Shown here piece by piece: positions 1 through 10,997 of a DNA stretch of 64,000 nt. The stretch is from Prochlorococcus sp. scB241_528N17 (GTDB lineage: Bacteria > Cyanobacteriota > Cyanobacteriia > PCC-6307 > Cyanobiaceae). Under the pieces are notes generated by a model, which saw only the letters and a program-made list of their open reading frames with translations, searched no databases and was not told the origin of the DNA. How positions within the stretch are numbered: the first letter of the stretch is position 1; each line of letters starts with the position of its first letter. The stretch lies in NCBI GenBank assembly GCA_000634735.1, contig JFLG01000066.1:124001-188000 (forward strand), in the 5' to 3' direction. The position numbers and the translations under genes were made by a program.

Positions 1-560
1 TCATTTGAGATTGAATTTTTCTCATTATCTTTGCAAGCCATGATAAATTCTGCAGATTCCTCTCCTATTTTTTTTAAAATAGTATTACTGCCTTTTGTTA
101 ATAAATAATTTGTGTAACTTTTTTCTGATGGATTTATTGATCTTTCGTTAATTGTATTGAATAATTCAGAGCAAATATTTGAGAAAGGAGTTGTTTTTTT
201 CTCTTTTTTATCACTTTGATTAATTTGAATTTCGTTGAAAAAACAACTTTTTTCCCCAGTGTGACATGCTCCTGAACCATTTTGTTCAATCAAGAGGATT
301 AGTGCATCATTATCGCAGTCGAATCTTATCTCCTTAAGTCTTTGGGTACTTCCACTAGTAGCTCCTTTCCTCCAAATTTCGGATCTTGATCTACTCCAAT
401 AATGAACGTTTTTGGTTTCGAGTGTCATGGTCAATGATTCTTTGTTCATCCAAGCGAGCATAAGAATTGATCCGTCAAGCCAATCTTGTGCTATTGCAGG
501 GATTAATCCATAATTATCAAAGCGTAGATCCTCTATCGAAAAATTTGTTGAATAAGTCAT
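1..560 (-). CDS. hisIE: Bifunctional HisIE (phosphoribosyl-AMP cyclohydrolase / phosphoribosyl-ATP pyrophosphatase), C-terminus cut by window edge
   Basis: Histidine biosynthesis steps 2 and 3, in the cytoplasm. The frame opens at ATG 560 and stays open to base 1, so about 186 residues are visible and the stop lies outside the window. The N-terminal cyclohydrolase domain shows [17 protein letters not shown] near residue 26 and the metal-site motif [14 protein letters not shown]. After a linker, the start of the pyrophosphatase domain shows [13 protein letters not shown], typical of the PRA-PH helix. The fusion order HisI-HisE is the usual bacterial one. It is divergent from the QueD-like gene, with about 60 bases between them. 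The identification rests on both domain motifs and is firm; only the end is unknown. Confidence 0.93.
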   Translation of the reverse strand, partial: MTYSTNFSIEDLRFDNYGLIPAIAQDWLDGSILMLAWMNKESLTMTLETKNVHYWSRSRSEIWRKGATSGSTQRLKEIRFDCDNDALILLIEQNGSGACHTGEKSCFFNEIQINQSDKKEKKTTPFSNICSELFNTINERSINPSEKSYTNYLLTKGSNTILKKIGEESAEFIMACKDNEKNSISN

Positions 561-622
561 TATGTTCGTTATGTTAAATCCTATTCATTGTGTTTTATTA
601 AAATTATCCTAACAGTTAATTG

Positions 623-1093
623 ATGTATATTCATTCTCTAAAATTTTCATGCAGCAAAAGTTACGAGGATTTTCCCTGTTCACATAGGCAATGGCGCCAT
701 GAAGGCCATTGCAGATTTGTGCATGGATATTCAAGATCATTCACCTTTTGGTTCACTGCAAAAAAATTAGACCTAAATGGTTTTGTTGTCGATTTTTCAA
801 GTCTAAAACCTCTAGAAAATAGACTAAAGGAGCAATTTGACCATACTTTTTTAATAAATAAAGATGACCCTTTGCTGAATTACTGGGAAAAATTACATGA
901 CTTAGATGCTCTAGATCTGAGAATTATGGATAATGTGGGAATGGAGTTCACTTCTGAGTTAATTTGGAGATGGGCTAATGAATACTTACAGAATAAGGAC
1001 GAGGGAAGAACATGTTGTTGGAAAACAGAATCAAAAGAAAATAAATCGAATAAAGCAAGTTATGAGGAAATTCCTGATTGGTTCAAATCTTAG
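623..1093 (+). CDS. 6-pyruvoyl-tetrahydropterin synthase / QueD family protein
   Basis: Family members act on dihydroneopterin triphosphate (queuosine or pterin synthesis) using a Zn ion held by three His. About 156 residues. I chose ATG 623; a TTG directly before it (620) would add one residue. Counting from that TTG, His22, the catalytic-type Cys31 and the HG pair at 35-36 are visible, but the usual HGH motif reads HGY, so one canonical Zn ligand is Tyr. The C-terminal part has DNVGMEFTSELIWRWANEYL, which fits the family's second half. The family is clear; the exact product (queuosine precursor, pterin or another) is not. No strong ribosome site is seen. It converges on clpB 49 bases away. 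Confidence 0.75.
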   Translation: MYIHSLKFSCSKSYEDFPCSHRQWRHEGHCRFVHGYSRSFTFWFTAKKLDLNGFVVDFSSLKPLENRLKEQFDHTFLINKDDPLLNYWEKLHDLDALDLRIMDNVGMEFTSELIWRWANEYLQNKDEGRTCCWKTESKENKSNKASYEEIPDWFKS

Positions 1094-1142
1094 ATTAAAG
1101 TTGTTGAATTTCAGGTCATATAGAATTCTTTAATTTAGATCT

Positions 1143-3725
1143 TTAATCAACAATTATCTCTCCATTAACTAGATAAATATTAATCTCGTCTTTATTAAGG
1201 TAATAGTTATTCAATATATTATTTGAAATTTTTGTCTCAATTTGTTTTTGAATAATTCTTTTTAAAGGCCTTGCACCATAGGCATGATCGAAACTATTTT
1301 CGACAAGTTGGTTAATTGCCTCATCAGTAATTTTGAATTTTAAGTTTTTTTTGTTAAGTCTTTTTTCTAAATGTTGAAGCTGGATTTTTGCAATTTCTTT
1401 TATGTCATTTAATTCTAAATTATTAAAAATAACTATTTCATCAAGTCGATTTAAAAACTCAGGCTTGAAAAATTTTTTAATTTCATTATCTACAACTTTT
1501 TTAATTTCATTTGTATCTTCTTTTCTAACTGATAAATCGTTTATTGATTGACTTCCTAAATTACTTGTGAGAACAATGATTGAATTTTTAAAATTGATTG
1601 TACGACCCTGACCATCAGTAATGATTCCATCATCAAGAACCTGTAATAGAATATCTAAAATATCTTTGTGAGCTTTCTCTATTTCATCAAGAAGTATCAA
1701 TGAATAAGGATTTTTGCGTACAGCTTCAGTAAGTTGACCTCCTGATTCGAAACCTAAATATCCAGGAGGCGCACCTATGATTTTGCTCACTGAATGCTTT
1801 TCCATATATTCAGACATATCCAGTCTTGTAATTGAAGAATTTGAATCGAATATTATTTTGGCTGTTACTTTACTTAGCTCTGTTTTTCCGACACCAGTTG
1901 GACCTAAAAAGAGAAAACTGGCTAATGGCTTGCTTGGATCATTTAGACCAGTCCTTGATCTCTTAATGGAATCTGCAACAGCCCTAATTGCACTATCTTG
2001 ACCAATAATTTTTTCTTTAAGTATTGACTCGAGGCTCAAGAGTTTATCTTTTTCTGACTGGTTTAAATTCTGTACTGGAATAGAGGTCCACTTTGAGACA
2101 ACTTCTGCAATATCATCAAAAGTTACCTCTTGTCTTAAAAGACTTGTATCTCCATTTTTTTGGGAATTTACTAGAGACTCACTTTTTCCTTTCAATTTTT
2201 TTTGCAAAGAATTTAAAGTTCCAAATTCTAATTCGGCTGCTTTGTTGAGGTCAAAACTCCTTTTGGCTTGATCTATTTGCAATTGAACAGATTCAATTTC
2301 TTCTTTTATGGTACTAATCTCGTCAATTTCATCTTTTTCTTTTTTCCATTGAGCGCCTAATTCAGCCTGTTTATCTTTAAGGGATATAAGTTCATTATTG
2401 ATTTTTTTTAATCTTTCTATAGAAAAATCATCCGTTTCTCTTTTTAAAGATAATTTTTCCATCTCAAACTGTAGAACTTTTCGATCAATTTCATCAATTT
2501 CTTCAGGTTTGGAAGTTATGACCATATTTAATCTTGAGGCTGCTTCATCGATTAGATCTATTGCTTTGTCAGGAAGAAATCTATCGTTAATATATCTTTC
2601 GCTAAGAGTTGCAGCAGCAACTAAAGCATTATCAGAAATTCTCACACTATGATGAACTTCGTATCTTTCTCTCAATCCTCTTAAAATTGATACAGTATCA
2701 TTTATTGAAGGAGCATCAACTTTTATCTTTTGAAATCTTCGTTCTAAAGCAGGATCTTTTTCTATATTTTGTTTATGTTCATTAATAGTTGTAGCGCCAA
2801 TACATCTAAGTTCTCCTCTCGCAAGCATTGGTTTTAATAGGTTGCTTGCATCTAAAGAACCTCCACTAGCGCCTGCACCAACTACCGTATGAATTTCATC
2901 AATAAAAAGAATAATCTTACCGTCTGATTCTTTCACTTTCTTTAGAATATTTTTAATTCTTTCTTCAAATTCTCCACGATATTTTGCTCCAGCTAAAAGT
3001 GAACCCATATCTAATGAAATTAGTTTCCTATCTTGTAGCGCAGAAGGTACATCGCCATTAATAATTCTTTGAGCTAGCCCTTCTACAATGGCTGTTTTGC
3101 CAACCCCAGGCTCTCCAATAAGAACTGGATTATTTTTTGTTCTTCTACTCAATATTTGAATTGTTCTTCTAATCTCTTCATCCCTACCAATGACTGGGTC
3201 TAAAATCCCATCTCGTGCAGATTGAGTTAGATCAATACCATATTTTTCCAAAGACTCATTAGAACTATTAAATTCATTTTTTACTGCCGGATCTGACTTC
3301 ATTTTCTTTATAATTTCAAGAAATTCTGGAATACCTTTTTGATTTAAAATTTGAAATCCATAATTTTCATCATAAGCTAAACCGCAAACTAAGTGTTCTG
3401 TTGATATCACTACATCATTTAAAGTATTTTTAATATCATTCGCCTTCAGAAATATTTTGTGAAGAGTCTCACCAATATATAAATTATCTTGTTTATTTTT
3501 CATTTTTGCCTTCGCATTTAATGAAGAAATTATTTCCCTCTCAAGATCTTTAATATTTACATTATTTTTTTTTAAAATATTTTTTGTAACATTGCCCTCT
3601 TTTATAAGAGCCAATAATAAATTATCAGAGTCTACGTTTTGTTGATAATTTTTATAAGCAATTTCTTTGGCAAAAATAAAACAGTCCCAAGCAGAATTAG
3701 AGAATTCGCTTGGAACTATTTTCAT
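1143..3725 (-). CDS. clpB: ClpB disaggregase (HSP100 AAA+ chaperone)
   Basis: Cytosolic ATP-driven ring chaperone that, with DnaK, pulls proteins out of aggregates. About 860 residues, the normal ClpB size. An N-terminal Clp repeat domain spans about 1-145. The first AAA module has Walker [10 protein letters not shown] near 205-213 and Walker [11 protein letters not shown] charged coiled-coil middle domain spans about 405-530, which separates ClpB from ClpA/ClpC. The second AAA module has GPTGVGKTE and a [11 protein letters not shown]alker B. ATG 3725 is preferred over the TTG one codon upstream (3728). It lies downstream of plastocyanin on the same strand with a 67-base gap, and no SigH-type heat-shock site or CIRCE element was recognised. 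Cyanobacteria often carry two ClpB paralogs; which one this is cannot be told here. Confidence 0.95.
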   Translation of the reverse strand: MKIVPSEFSNSAWDCFIFAKEIAYKNYQQNVDSDNLLLALIKEGNVTKNILKKNNVNIKDLEREIISSLNAKAKMKNKQDNLYIGETLHKIFLKANDIKNTLNDVVISTEHLVCGLAYDENYGFQILNQKGIPEFLEIIKKMKSDPAVKNEFNSSNESLEKYGIDLTQSARDGILDPVIGRDEEIRRTIQILSRRTKNNPVLIGEPGVGKTAIVEGLAQRIINGDVPSALQDRKLISLDMGSLLAGAKYRGEFEERIKNILKKVKESDGKIILFIDEIHTVVGAGASGGSLDASNLLKPMLARGELRCIGATTINEHKQNIEKDPALERRFQKIKVDAPSINDTVSILRGLRERYEVHHSVRISDNALVAAATLSERYINDRFLPDKAIDLIDEAASRLNMVITSKPEEIDEIDRKVLQFEMEKLSLKRETDDFSIERLKKINNELISLKDKQAELGAQWKKEKDEIDEISTIKEEIESVQLQIDQAKRSFDLNKAAELEFGTLNSLQKKLKGKSESLVNSQKNGDTSLLRQEVTFDDIAEVVSKWTSIPVQNLNQSEKDKLLSLESILKEKIIGQDSAIRAVADSIKRSRTGLNDPSKPLASFLFLGPTGVGKTELSKVTAKIIFDSNSSITRLDMSEYMEKHSVSKIIGAPPGYLGFESGGQLTEAVRKNPYSLILLDEIEKAHKDILDILLQVLDDGIITDGQGRTINFKNSIIVLTSNLGSQSINDLSVRKEDTNEIKKVVDNEIKKFFKPEFLNRLDEIVIFNNLELNDIKEIAKIQLQHLEKRLNKKNLKFKITDEAINQLVENSFDHAYGARPLKRIIQKQIETKISNNILNNYYLNKDEINIYLVNGEIIVD

Positions 3726-3743
3726 CAATCAAAATTTGAATAT

Positions 3744-3764
3744 GACCTTAATAAATATTAAGTC
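3744..3764. repeat. AT-rich inverted repeat between petE and clpB
   Basis: GAC/TTAATA pairs with TATTAA/GTC around a two-base centre, with one bulged C at 3747. It lies just past the plastocyanin stop on the minus strand. There is no T-run after it in the minus direction, so it is a poor intrinsic terminator. It could be a 3' stabilising hairpin or chance in AT-rich DNA. Confidence 0.3.
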
Positions 3765-3792
3765 AAAAAGGTTGTTTAACTATTTAGAAGAT

Positions 3793-4143
3793 TTATTCAA
3801 CAATAACTTTACCTACCATTCCAGCGCCTCTATGTGGCTCGCAATAGTAATCATAAGTTCCAGCAGTATCAAATGTTTCTTCCCAAGACTCTCCTGGAGC
3901 AAAAGCTAGGTCCGCATGACTTAATTCCTCATGCCCATCAAAAACAGCATTGTGAGGGGCAAGTTTATTATTGACGAATTTAACTGTATCACCAGCACTA
4001 ATGGTTACTGTACTTGGTTCAAATGCAAGCATTCCAGCATCCGTTCCGAGTTTTACTTCAACAGTCTTAGCTGAAACTGATGAAATACCTAGACCTAGAG
4101 TTAAAACTATTGCAAATAACCCTGCAAAAATTGAACGTAACAT
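3793..4143 (-). CDS. petE: Plastocyanin precursor
   Basis: Small copper protein of the thylakoid lumen that carries electrons from cytochrome b6f to photosystem I. 116 residues. There is a signal peptide at 1-25 ending in SVSA, then a mature chain of about 91 residues. All four type-1 copper ligands are visible: His64 in APHNAVF, then Cys101, His104 and Met109 in [11 protein letters not shown]. Size and motif order are standard. It is transcribed leftward ahead of clpB; a putative -10 lies close upstream. The AT-rich gene around it shows no sign of transfer. Confidence 0.97.
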   Translation of the reverse strand: MLRSIFAGLFAIVLTLGLGISSVSAKTVEVKLGTDAGMLAFEPSTVTISAGDTVKFVNNKLAPHNAVFDGHEELSHADLAFAPGESWEETFDTAGTYDYYCEPHRGAGMVGKVIVE

Positions 4144-4159
4144 AATAAAAATTTGCTTA

Positions 4160-4165
4160 TTTATA
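4160..4165 (-). promoter_or_regulatory. Putative -10 element for petE
   Basis: TATAAA on the minus strand, about 16 bases before the petE start codon, within an alternating TA run (4160-4172). No convincing -35 hexamer is seen. The implied leader is very short, so the assignment is tentative. Confidence 0.3.
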
Positions 4166-4202
4166 TATATTACAAGGCTTTGGTAACCTAACTGCGAGAA
4201 TT

Positions 4203-5186
4203 TTAATTGTTATTACAGCTTGGTAACTTTGATAACCTTAAAATATCATTCAGTGACTTGGCATAACTTTTAAGTTTGAAAGTTTCAGGATTAGTGATGG
4301 GGACATGATTAAAGTCATATTTTTTGATACTGAAGCTATCCCAAGGAGTAGTTTGGATGGGGAGAATTCTTAATAATATTTTTAGAATTTTTTTTGTAAG
4401 CGGTATCGCAAAAAATCTCCTCATATTATGTCTTTTTAACAGTGTAATTATGGCATCATCAATTGAAATGAATTTTTGACCTAACACAAATTTTCTAAAG
4501 CCTTTGTATTGCTCTTCTTTATAATTTTTAATTAGAAACCCGCAAATCTGGGCGATATCATTTGCGTGTATAAAGTGAAATTTAGAATCGAGTTTTAAAA
4601 ATCTTGCTAACCAAAGCCATTTCCCAATTTCTTTCAATCCACTAGTTAAATAGCTCACAGGATATTTACTTTTTTTTCCAAGATTCCCTCCAAAAACCAA
4701 GGTAGGGAAAACAGCGAATGTCTTTTCTGCAAATGAGCTTTCTCTAAGTCTTTGGAAACATTCATATTTTGTTTGAATATACTCTGTTCCATAAATCAAT
4801 GATTCCCTCATTAATTCTGTTTGGGTATCAAGAATACTAGCTGTTGAAAAATAAATAATCTTTTCTAACTTTTCAATATCAAGCATTTCTAGTAATTCTT
4901 CAAAAGCTTTAATATTTACTTCATAGGCTCTTTTTGGATCTCCCCATGCTGTAGCAGTATGTATTAGGTAATTAATTTGACTAATTTCCTTTTTATACCT
5001 TTTTGATTCCCTTATATCGCACACCATTAACTTGACTTTCTTATTTTCTTGAACAGAAATTGGTAACTTACTCTTGTCTCTTACCATCAGATAAAGCCTG
5101 AATTTTGTGTTTTTCAAAAACCAATCAACTAAATATTGGCCAACACATCCATTAGCGCCTGTTATTAATAAGTTTTTATATGCCAA
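4203..5186 (-). CDS. NAD(P)-dependent epimerase/dehydratase-like (extended SDR) protein
   Basis: 327 residues with an N-terminal Rossmann nucleotide-binding motif, [15 protein letters not shown] (residues 6-20), and a YxxxK-type active-site motif (YIQTK). These are the marks of the extended SDR / nucleoside-sugar epimerase superfamily. The substrate is unknown; such genes act on sugars, lipids or isoprenoids. It starts 8 bases after the hemE stop on the same strand, so it is probably co-transcribed with hemE. A link to tetrapyrrole or pigment metabolism is only guilt by association. The C-terminal third (from about 230) is basic and not recognised. Confidence 0.75.
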   Translation of the reverse strand: MAYKNLLITGANGCVGQYLVDWFLKNTKFRLYLMVRDKSKLPISVQENKKVKLMVCDIRESKRYKKEISQINYLIHTATAWGDPKRAYEVNIKAFEELLEMLDIEKLEKIIYFSTASILDTQTELMRESLIYGTEYIQTKYECFQRLRESSFAEKTFAVFPTLVFGGNLGKKSKYPVSYLTSGLKEIGKWLWLARFLKLDSKFHFIHANDIAQICGFLIKNYKEEQYKGFRKFVLGQKFISIDDAIITLLKRHNMRRFFAIPLTKKILKILLRILPIQTTPWDSFSIKKYDFNHVPITNPETFKLKSYAKSLNDILRLSKLPSCNNN

Positions 5187-5194
5187 GACTTTGA

Positions 5195-6235
5195 CTAGTA
5201 AGTGAGTTTTTTCCCATGTTCAAAAAATGTTTGAGCATTTTCTTCTGGAGTCCCAGGTAAAATCCCATGACCCAAATTAAGAATATATTTCCTGTCTTTA
5301 ATTTTATTGAAAGTATTATCTATCCTTTCTTTTATTGATTCTTTGTTTCCGAATAAAATACCAGGGTCAACATTCCCTTGAATTCCAATCCCCCTTGGGA
5401 TTCTTTCACAAGCCTCTTCAATATCTACTGTCCAGTCTAATGAAATTATATCTACTCCAGTTTTTGCCATTCTTTCCAGTACCCCAGCACTTCCTGAAAT
5501 GTAAAGAATTATTGGTGTTTCAGGGTATTCCGCTTTTACAATTTCAACAACTTTTTTTTGATAAGGCCCAGCAAAGATATCATAATCTTGTGGGCTTAGT
5601 TGGCCTGCCCATGAATCAAAAATTTGTACTACTTGCGCTCCAGATTTTATTTGATATTTAAGATATTCACCAATAGATTTTGCAAAATGATCAAGAAGTT
5701 TATGAAGTAAATCTGGTTCATTAAAAGCCATTGATTTTATTAAGGAATAATTTTTACTGCTTTTCCCTTCAACTACATATGCAGCAAGAGTCCAAGGTGC
5801 GCCAACAAAACCTAAAACAGTTGCCTCATTATTCACATCTTTTTTTAGTGAAGAAAGGACTTGCCCAACAAAGCTTAAACTCTCGCTTGGATTTAATTCT
5901 CTTAAATTTTCTACCTGATTAATAGTTCTGATTGGGTCCTCAATAATTGGACCTTTACTTTCTATTATTTCAAAATTTATGCCCATACCTGGAAGAGGTG
6001 TGAGAATATCTGAAAAAAGGATCACACCATCCGGTTTGAAAGCGTGAAAAGGCTGCATTGAAATCTCATATGATAGTTCTGGATTTTCAGACCTCTCTCT
6101 AAAGCTTGGGTAACGCTCTCTTAAATCTCTATAGATTTTCATATATCTTCCTGCTTGCCTCATCATCCATACTGGAGGCCTATTTACTTTTTTACCTAAT
6201 GCGGCAGAAAGTAGTAGTGGTAAATCTTGACCCAT
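5195..6235 (-). CDS. hemE: Uroporphyrinogen III decarboxylase
   Basis: Decarboxylates the four acetate side chains of uroporphyrinogen III to give coproporphyrinogen III, a shared step for heme and chlorophyll. 346 residues, the family norm. The N-terminal signature [14 protein letters not shown] holds the substrate-binding Arg residues. Further conserved blocks are [28 protein letters not shown] and the C-terminal [13 protein letters not shown]. It is followed after 8 bases by an epimerase-like gene and preceded by glgB with a 119-base gap, so it may have its own promoter there. Confidence 0.97.
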   Translation of the reverse strand: MGQDLPLLLSAALGKKVNRPPVWMMRQAGRYMKIYRDLRERYPSFRERSENPELSYEISMQPFHAFKPDGVILFSDILTPLPGMGINFEIIESKGPIIEDPIRTINQVENLRELNPSESLSFVGQVLSSLKKDVNNEATVLGFVGAPWTLAAYVVEGKSSKNYSLIKSMAFNEPDLLHKLLDHFAKSIGEYLKYQIKSGAQVVQIFDSWAGQLSPQDYDIFAGPYQKKVVEIVKAEYPETPIILYISGSAGVLERMAKTGVDIISLDWTVDIEEACERIPRGIGIQGNVDPGILFGNKESIKERIDNTFNKIKDRKYILNLGHGILPGTPEENAQTFFEHGKKLTY

Positions 6236-6354
6236 TTTTTAATTCGATATTTTTAAAAAAAAATTTAAAATCCAACTTAAAAATCTTACAATGTAAAGCA
6301 GAGCAAAAGCGTTATATGAACATTTATATGAAGCACTAAGTTAAATGAGCCTTA

Positions 6355-8619
6355 TTATTTTTTTGATTGATGTTTGAATATACTCACGCTTAATGGGGGC
6401 AAAGCAAGTTCTAGAGCATTTTGATAATCATGAATATTGTAATTTATAGTTTCTTTACCCCCCATATTTCCTTTGTTACTGCCTCCGTATCTAGAGCCAT
6501 CTGAATTAAATATTTCTTTATAGAATCCTTCCACAGGAACACCTACTTTGTATGACCCATGAGTATTAGGTGTAAAGTTAGCAACAACAACAAGCCACTC
6601 ATTGGTATCATTTTCTCTTCTCATGAAACTTATAACCGAATTAGATTTGTCATTACAATCTATCCATTGGAATCCATTAGGATCAAAGTCATTTTTCCAT
6701 AATGCAGGTTCATTTTTATAAAGAACGTTTAGGTCATCAATCAAGTTTCTGATACCTTTATGGGGCTCAAATTCTAGTAACTCCCATTGCAGATCATCCC
6801 AAACATTCCATTCTTGTCTTTGCCCAAATTCCATTCCCATAAATATTGTTTTTTTACCAGGGTGGGTCCACATATAAGTTAGTAATGCTCGAGTATTTGC
6901 ATATTTCTTCCAGTCATCGCCAGGCATTTTATGCAAAAGATGACTTTTACCATGGACAACCTCATCATGACTAAGAGCAAGCATAAAGTTCTCTGTATAG
7001 TTATATGTAATTGAGAAAGTCACACTATTTTGATGGAATTGCCTAAACCAAGGATCTATTTCAAAATAATCAAGCATATCGTGCATCCATCCCATATTCC
7101 ATTTCAAGTTAAACCCTAACCCTCCCATGTCAGTTGGTTTTGTTACCATTGGCCAAGTTGTTGATTCTTCAGCGATAGAAAGTGCACCTGGGAAGTGTTG
7201 GAAGAGTACATGATTAGCCTGTTGAAGAAATTTAACGGCTTCTATATTTTCATTTCCACCATTTTCATTAGGTATCCATTCTCCATCAGGACGTAGATAA
7301 TCTCTGTAAAGCATGGAAGCTACAGCATCTACTCTTATGCCATCAATATGAAACTCTTCAAACCAATAAACGAGATTTGCTACTAAGAAATTTCTTACTT
7401 CGTTTCTGCTGTAATTAAATATTAGGGTTCCCCATTCTTTGTGTTCACCTATTCGTGAATCTCCATGCTCATAAAGATGGCAGCCATCAAAAAATGCTAA
7501 ACCATGCTTATCTTTTGGAAAATGACCGGGCACCCAATCAAGAATTACACCTATGCCCTCTTCATGACATTTATTTACAAACTCTCTAAATTCATTTGGG
7601 GTACCAAATCTACTAGTTGGCGCATACCAGCCTGTAACTTGGTATCCCCATGAACCATCGAAAGGATGTTCAGATATTGGCATTAGTTCAATATGAGTGA
7701 ATCCTCTTTCTTTTATGTAAGGAATTAGTTTCTTGGTTAATTCTGGATAAGTTAATAATCGTGATCTAGGTTTTAAATCGGCTGCAGGTACTGGGTCTCT
7801 TGGTTCACCATTGTCCTCTAGATATTTATTATCTGTTGATTCATGGAGCCAACTCCCTAAATGCATTTCATATACTGAAATTGGCTTGTTAATTTGACTA
7901 GAAGAATCTCTGTTTGAAATCCAAGAACTATCATTCCAATTAAAGTTTTTCAACTTTGAAACTATTGAACCATTTTGAGGTCTGATTTCATGAAGGAAAC
8001 CATATGGATCAGCTTTCTCATAAATATGACCTTGTTGTGTTCTTATTTCGTATTTATATGTGTCGCCCTCTTGCATTGATGGCATGAAGAGTTCCCAAAT
8101 TCCCCCTAATCTTTTTTGCATTGGATGATGTCTTCCATCCCAAGAATTTATATCTCCAATTATCGAGATTGATTTTGCATTTGGAGCCCAAATGCAAAAC
8201 ATGACTCCTTTTTGATTCTTTTCTTCAATGAGATGTGCTCCCATTTTTTTCCAAATATGATGATGATTACCTTCTGCAAAAAGATGTCTATCAACTTCTC
8301 CCATCCACTCTTCTCTATATGACCAAGGGTCATGTTGTGTATGTGTGATCCCTCCTCGTGAAATATTTATTTCGTAATTGTGATTTGGATTTTCAGGCAG
8401 GATAGCTTCAAAAAGCCATTTATGGTTTATGCTTTCCGCCTTATAGGTATTGTTTTTAAAATTTATTTTAACTTCGTCGGCTTCAGGCATCCATACCCTA
8501 ATTACCCATTGTTCTTCATAAAAATGAGGACCTAATATTTTTAATGGATTATCATTGCAACAATTTTCTAGGTTGATAGCTTCTGATTTAATCCAGTCTG
8601 CTTGAATTGTCTCGATCAT
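6355..8619 (-). CDS. glgB: 1,4-alpha-glucan (glycogen) branching enzyme
   Basis: Cuts alpha-1,4 glucan chains and rejoins them as alpha-1,6 branches in glycogen. 754 residues, GH13 family. An N-terminal CBM48-type sandwich (about 100-220) has [18 protein letters not shown]. The barrel shows the GH13 blocks: [27 protein letters not shown] with the nucleophile Asp, [12 protein letters not shown] with the acid Glu, and [12 protein letters not shown]. The C-terminal all-beta domain follows. glgA lies about 29 kb away in this window, so the glycogen genes are not one operon. It is part of a leftward run with the CocE-like gene 48 bases upstream. Confidence 0.97.
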   Translation of the reverse strand: MIETIQADWIKSEAINLENCCNDNPLKILGPHFYEEQWVIRVWMPEADEVKINFKNNTYKAESINHKWLFEAILPENPNHNYEINISRGGITHTQHDPWSYREEWMGEVDRHLFAEGNHHHIWKKMGAHLIEEKNQKGVMFCIWAPNAKSISIIGDINSWDGRHHPMQKRLGGIWELFMPSMQEGDTYKYEIRTQQGHIYEKADPYGFLHEIRPQNGSIVSKLKNFNWNDSSWISNRDSSSQINKPISVYEMHLGSWLHESTDNKYLEDNGEPRDPVPAADLKPRSRLLTYPELTKKLIPYIKERGFTHIELMPISEHPFDGSWGYQVTGWYAPTSRFGTPNEFREFVNKCHEEGIGVILDWVPGHFPKDKHGLAFFDGCHLYEHGDSRIGEHKEWGTLIFNYSRNEVRNFLVANLVYWFEEFHIDGIRVDAVASMLYRDYLRPDGEWIPNENGGNENIEAVKFLQQANHVLFQHFPGALSIAEESTTWPMVTKPTDMGGLGFNLKWNMGWMHDMLDYFEIDPWFRQFHQNSVTFSITYNYTENFMLALSHDEVVHGKSHLLHKMPGDDWKKYANTRALLTYMWTHPGKKTIFMGMEFGQRQEWNVWDDLQWELLEFEPHKGIRNLIDDLNVLYKNEPALWKNDFDPNGFQWIDCNDKSNSVISFMRRENDTNEWLVVVANFTPNTHGSYKVGVPVEGFYKEIFNSDGSRYGGSNKGNMGGKETINYNIHDYQNALELALPPLSVSIFKHQSKK

Positions 8620-8667
8620 GACTGGTAGATATTAACGATTAATAATATCAAATAATTAACCAAAAAA

Positions 8668-10251
8668 TTAATTATTTATAAAAAAAGGGGTCATTTTCAT
8701 AAATGTTTTATCAAGGCTAAAACTTAGAGTAATAACTCTATGATTTGCTGAAGGAGATCCAATATTTTCCTCCCCAAATCCAGGATTGACTCCAATAGCG
8801 GGATAAGCTGCTGCAGATATAGATAAGCGAAGCTTGCTATCTTTAATCAAACAAATATTTGTTGGTTGCATTGTGATTTGATAAATGCATTCTTCACTTA
8901 TTTTGGAATTTTTAACCCTTAAGAATCCGGTTGAAAATTGATTCACCCTTTCATTACTTTCTTCAACTAGAGATAAAGCAAGGCAGATATCGAAATTGGG
9001 CTGATCACTTTTTACTTGAATTTCTAATGAGGGAACTCCTGATAAATATTGATCTTCTTCAAAAGAATTGGTTTGAAAAACACCTACATCCAGTCGTTTA
9101 TCAATAATGCTTCTGTTAAACTTTCCTGGATTTGGACCTAAATGTCCACCGTCAGATGGAGTAGGTCTCCATGGGTCATGAACAATTGTGAACCATCCTG
9201 ATCCTTTTGAATTTATGGTCAGACTTCCTTCTTCAACCTCTACATTTGCTGTACCGTCGCTTTTGAGTCCAAAAATAAATTCAGGATTAAATTTGTTATC
9301 TAAATCTTCCCATTTATTTAATGAAATATTCCATATTTTTTTCTCATCTTCTAAATTCTTAGAATTAAAGTCTTTATCTAATTTTAAATGTTTATCAAAA
9401 AAATTTAATAAAGATTCTTGTGATCCCTCCCACCAATTTAGATGTGTTGCATTCCCAATAATAATCTCCGGGCTTCCACCAGCTTCTTTAGATTTTTTAT
9501 AAAGATCAAAGGCACCTTTTAAATGTGGATCCCAAAGTCCTCCAATAATTAACATAGGTTGTTTAATCCATGTTGAAATTGGTTTAAATTCTTCAAATGG
9601 GAGATCATTATTTAAATTTTTAAGCCATTCCAAAACAAAGCTATTAGGATCATATTTTTTTAAAATTTCAATTCCTTCAGTTAAATAACTTTTATTTTCT
9701 AAGGCTAATCTTATCTTTCCCCACTCAAACAAATTATTTTCTTTTTTCATTTTTAGTGCAGCGATTTGAAGTCCCCATGCAATATTGTTATGCCACCAAT
9801 ATGCTCCTCCATCTGAGCACCAATGATCCTTAATATTAATCCCAGTCATTGCTGGAGATAAACAATCGGGCGGCTTTGAATTTAATTCACCGGTGAGTTG
9901 AGTAAATCCTTGATATGAAAAACCATATAAGCCAAGTTTCCCATTACATTCTTTTAGAGACCTTACCCATTCATGTGTTTCTGAATTATCGCTAGCTTCT
10001 TGAGAAAAACCATTAAAGACTCCTTCAGAAGAACCCATACCTCTAACGTCTTGAATTATTACCATATACCCTTTTGAAGCCCACCATTCAGGATGAGAAT
10101 AGGTAATAGTTGAAGCAATTTCCCTGCCATAAGGTTGTCTCATTAATAGTGCAGGCCATGGCCCATTACTATTAGGTAACCAAATCCTTGATATAAGTTT
10201 TACTCCATCTCTAAGTATTAGAGACTTGTCAAACCATCTTGAACCAGACAT
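8668..10251 (-). CDS. CocE/NonD-type X-Pro dipeptidyl-peptidase (S15) family hydrolase
   Basis: 527-residue alpha/beta hydrolase. The nucleophile elbow GLYGFSYQG puts the catalytic Ser near residue 112, and DVRGMGSSEG (68-77) is typical of the S15/CocE family. The candidate acid and base lie in GGLWDPH and NATHLNWWEG. The C-terminal part (about 335-527) is the beta-rich jelly-roll domain of X-Pro dipeptidyl-peptidases (SGWFTIVHDPWRPTPSDGG, SAAAYPAIGVNP). No signal peptide is seen, so it is probably cytoplasmic. The substrate (peptide, ester or amide) cannot be read from sequence. It starts 7 bases after the small secreted-protein gene upstream. Confidence 0.85.
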   Translation of the reverse strand: MSGSRWFDKSLILRDGVKLISRIWLPNSNGPWPALLMRQPYGREIASTITYSHPEWWASKGYMVIIQDVRGMGSSEGVFNGFSQEASDNSETHEWVRSLKECNGKLGLYGFSYQGFTQLTGELNSKPPDCLSPAMTGINIKDHWCSDGGAYWWHNNIAWGLQIAALKMKKENNLFEWGKIRLALENKSYLTEGIEILKKYDPNSFVLEWLKNLNNDLPFEEFKPISTWIKQPMLIIGGLWDPHLKGAFDLYKKSKEAGGSPEIIIGNATHLNWWEGSQESLLNFFDKHLKLDKDFNSKNLEDEKKIWNISLNKWEDLDNKFNPEFIFGLKSDGTANVEVEEGSLTINSKGSGWFTIVHDPWRPTPSDGGHLGPNPGKFNRSIIDKRLDVGVFQTNSFEEDQYLSGVPSLEIQVKSDQPNFDICLALSLVEESNERVNQFSTGFLRVKNSKISEECIYQITMQPTNICLIKDSKLRLSISAAAYPAIGVNPGFGEENIGSPSANHRVITLSFSLDKTFMKMTPFFINN

Positions 10252-10258
10252 TTAGGCT

Positions 10259-10531
10259 TTAGATAATGTCTGGACAGTGCAGCCCAATGACGTAAATAGA
10301 AAAGATCTCTGCGTTAACGGGAGTTAACTTTTTTTTGTTTGATACATACTCTATAGCTTTATCTGAACCAGCTGAAATACCCTTTGAATTAAACTCTCTA
10401 AACTTATTACATAAATTCCTAGCTTCGTTTGGATTCTTTTTTACATTTTCAAGTAGGTTAGATTGACTAAAAACAGGGTATAAAGAGTTGGAAAACAAGA
10501 ATAATAAAAATAGCAGAGGTTTCATTTTCAC
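10259..10531 (-). CDS. Small secreted protein of unknown function
   Basis: 90 residues. Residues 1-22 look like a signal peptide (KMKPLLFLLFLFSNSLYPVFS), leaving a mature chain of about 68 residues with only two Cys, one in ARNLCNKF and one in GLHCPDII at the extreme C-terminus, which could form a disulfide. I do not recognise a named family. It is 47 bases after DUF4332 and 7 bases before the CocE-like hydrolase, so probably operonic. Periplasm or thylakoid lumen is the likely place if the signal peptide is real. Confidence 0.65.
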   Translation of the reverse strand: MKMKPLLFLLFLFSNSLYPVFSQSNLLENVKKNPNEARNLCNKFREFNSKGISAGSDKAIEYVSNKKKLTPVNAEIFSIYVIGLHCPDII

Positions 10532-10578
10532 AAACTTTTTATAAATTCTACATTAAAAAATTTTTTTTAACCAAGATT

Positions 10579-10986
10579 TCAAATAGATTTGTAAATTTGA
10601 CTAGCTTTTTTAATCCATTCTTTTAAGAGAGCAAAAGTTGTATCTGTTTCAGTTTTTACTCTAAGAATTCTTTCTAATCTACCAATTTTGCGCTCTAATT
10701 CGTAAGGAGTAGATAGTGATAATGATTTAATAGAAGATATGCCACAATGCAAAAGTAGATATGCTTGCGGTGGAGAAATTCCAATTTCTTTGTTAAAAAT
10801 AGCTATAGCTCTAATTTTCTTTAGATTATTCAATGTGCATAGTGAATATGTTCTTTGAATCTCATTTATTTCTAGGTCAGAAAGATTACTTAATTTTTCA
10901 ATGTCAGTTAAATTATTTTGAACAAAAAAAGATTTCTCATGTCTAAAATTATTTGGCAAAATATCTAAAAAGGTTTTACTTTCCAT
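10579..10986 (-). CDS. DUF4332 domain protein
   Basis: 135-residue, mostly helical protein with helix-hairpin-helix-like stretches (NNLTDIEKLSNLSDLEIN; HCGISSIKSLSLSTPYEL). These are the marks of the cyanobacterial DUF4332 family, thought to be DNA-binding-like by fold; function is not established. The family call is from memory of the pattern. It lies 11 bases after Ycf51 on the same strand, suggesting co-transcription. There is no membrane segment and no signal peptide. Confidence 0.65.
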   Translation of the reverse strand: MESKTFLDILPNNFRHEKSFFVQNNLTDIEKLSNLSDLEINEIQRTYSLCTLNNLKKIRAIAIFNKEIGISPPQAYLLLHCGISSIKSLSLSTPYELERKIGRLERILRVKTETDTTFALLKEWIKKASQIYKSI

Positions 10987-10997
10987 TGTTTAAGAGA

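Noticed and set aside
8628..8677. Two AT-only inverted repeats between glgB and the CocE-like gene (GATATTA/TAATATC and AAATAATTAA/TTAATTATTT)
   Set aside because: They are all A/T, lack a T-run in the reading direction, and such repeats are expected by chance in this base composition.
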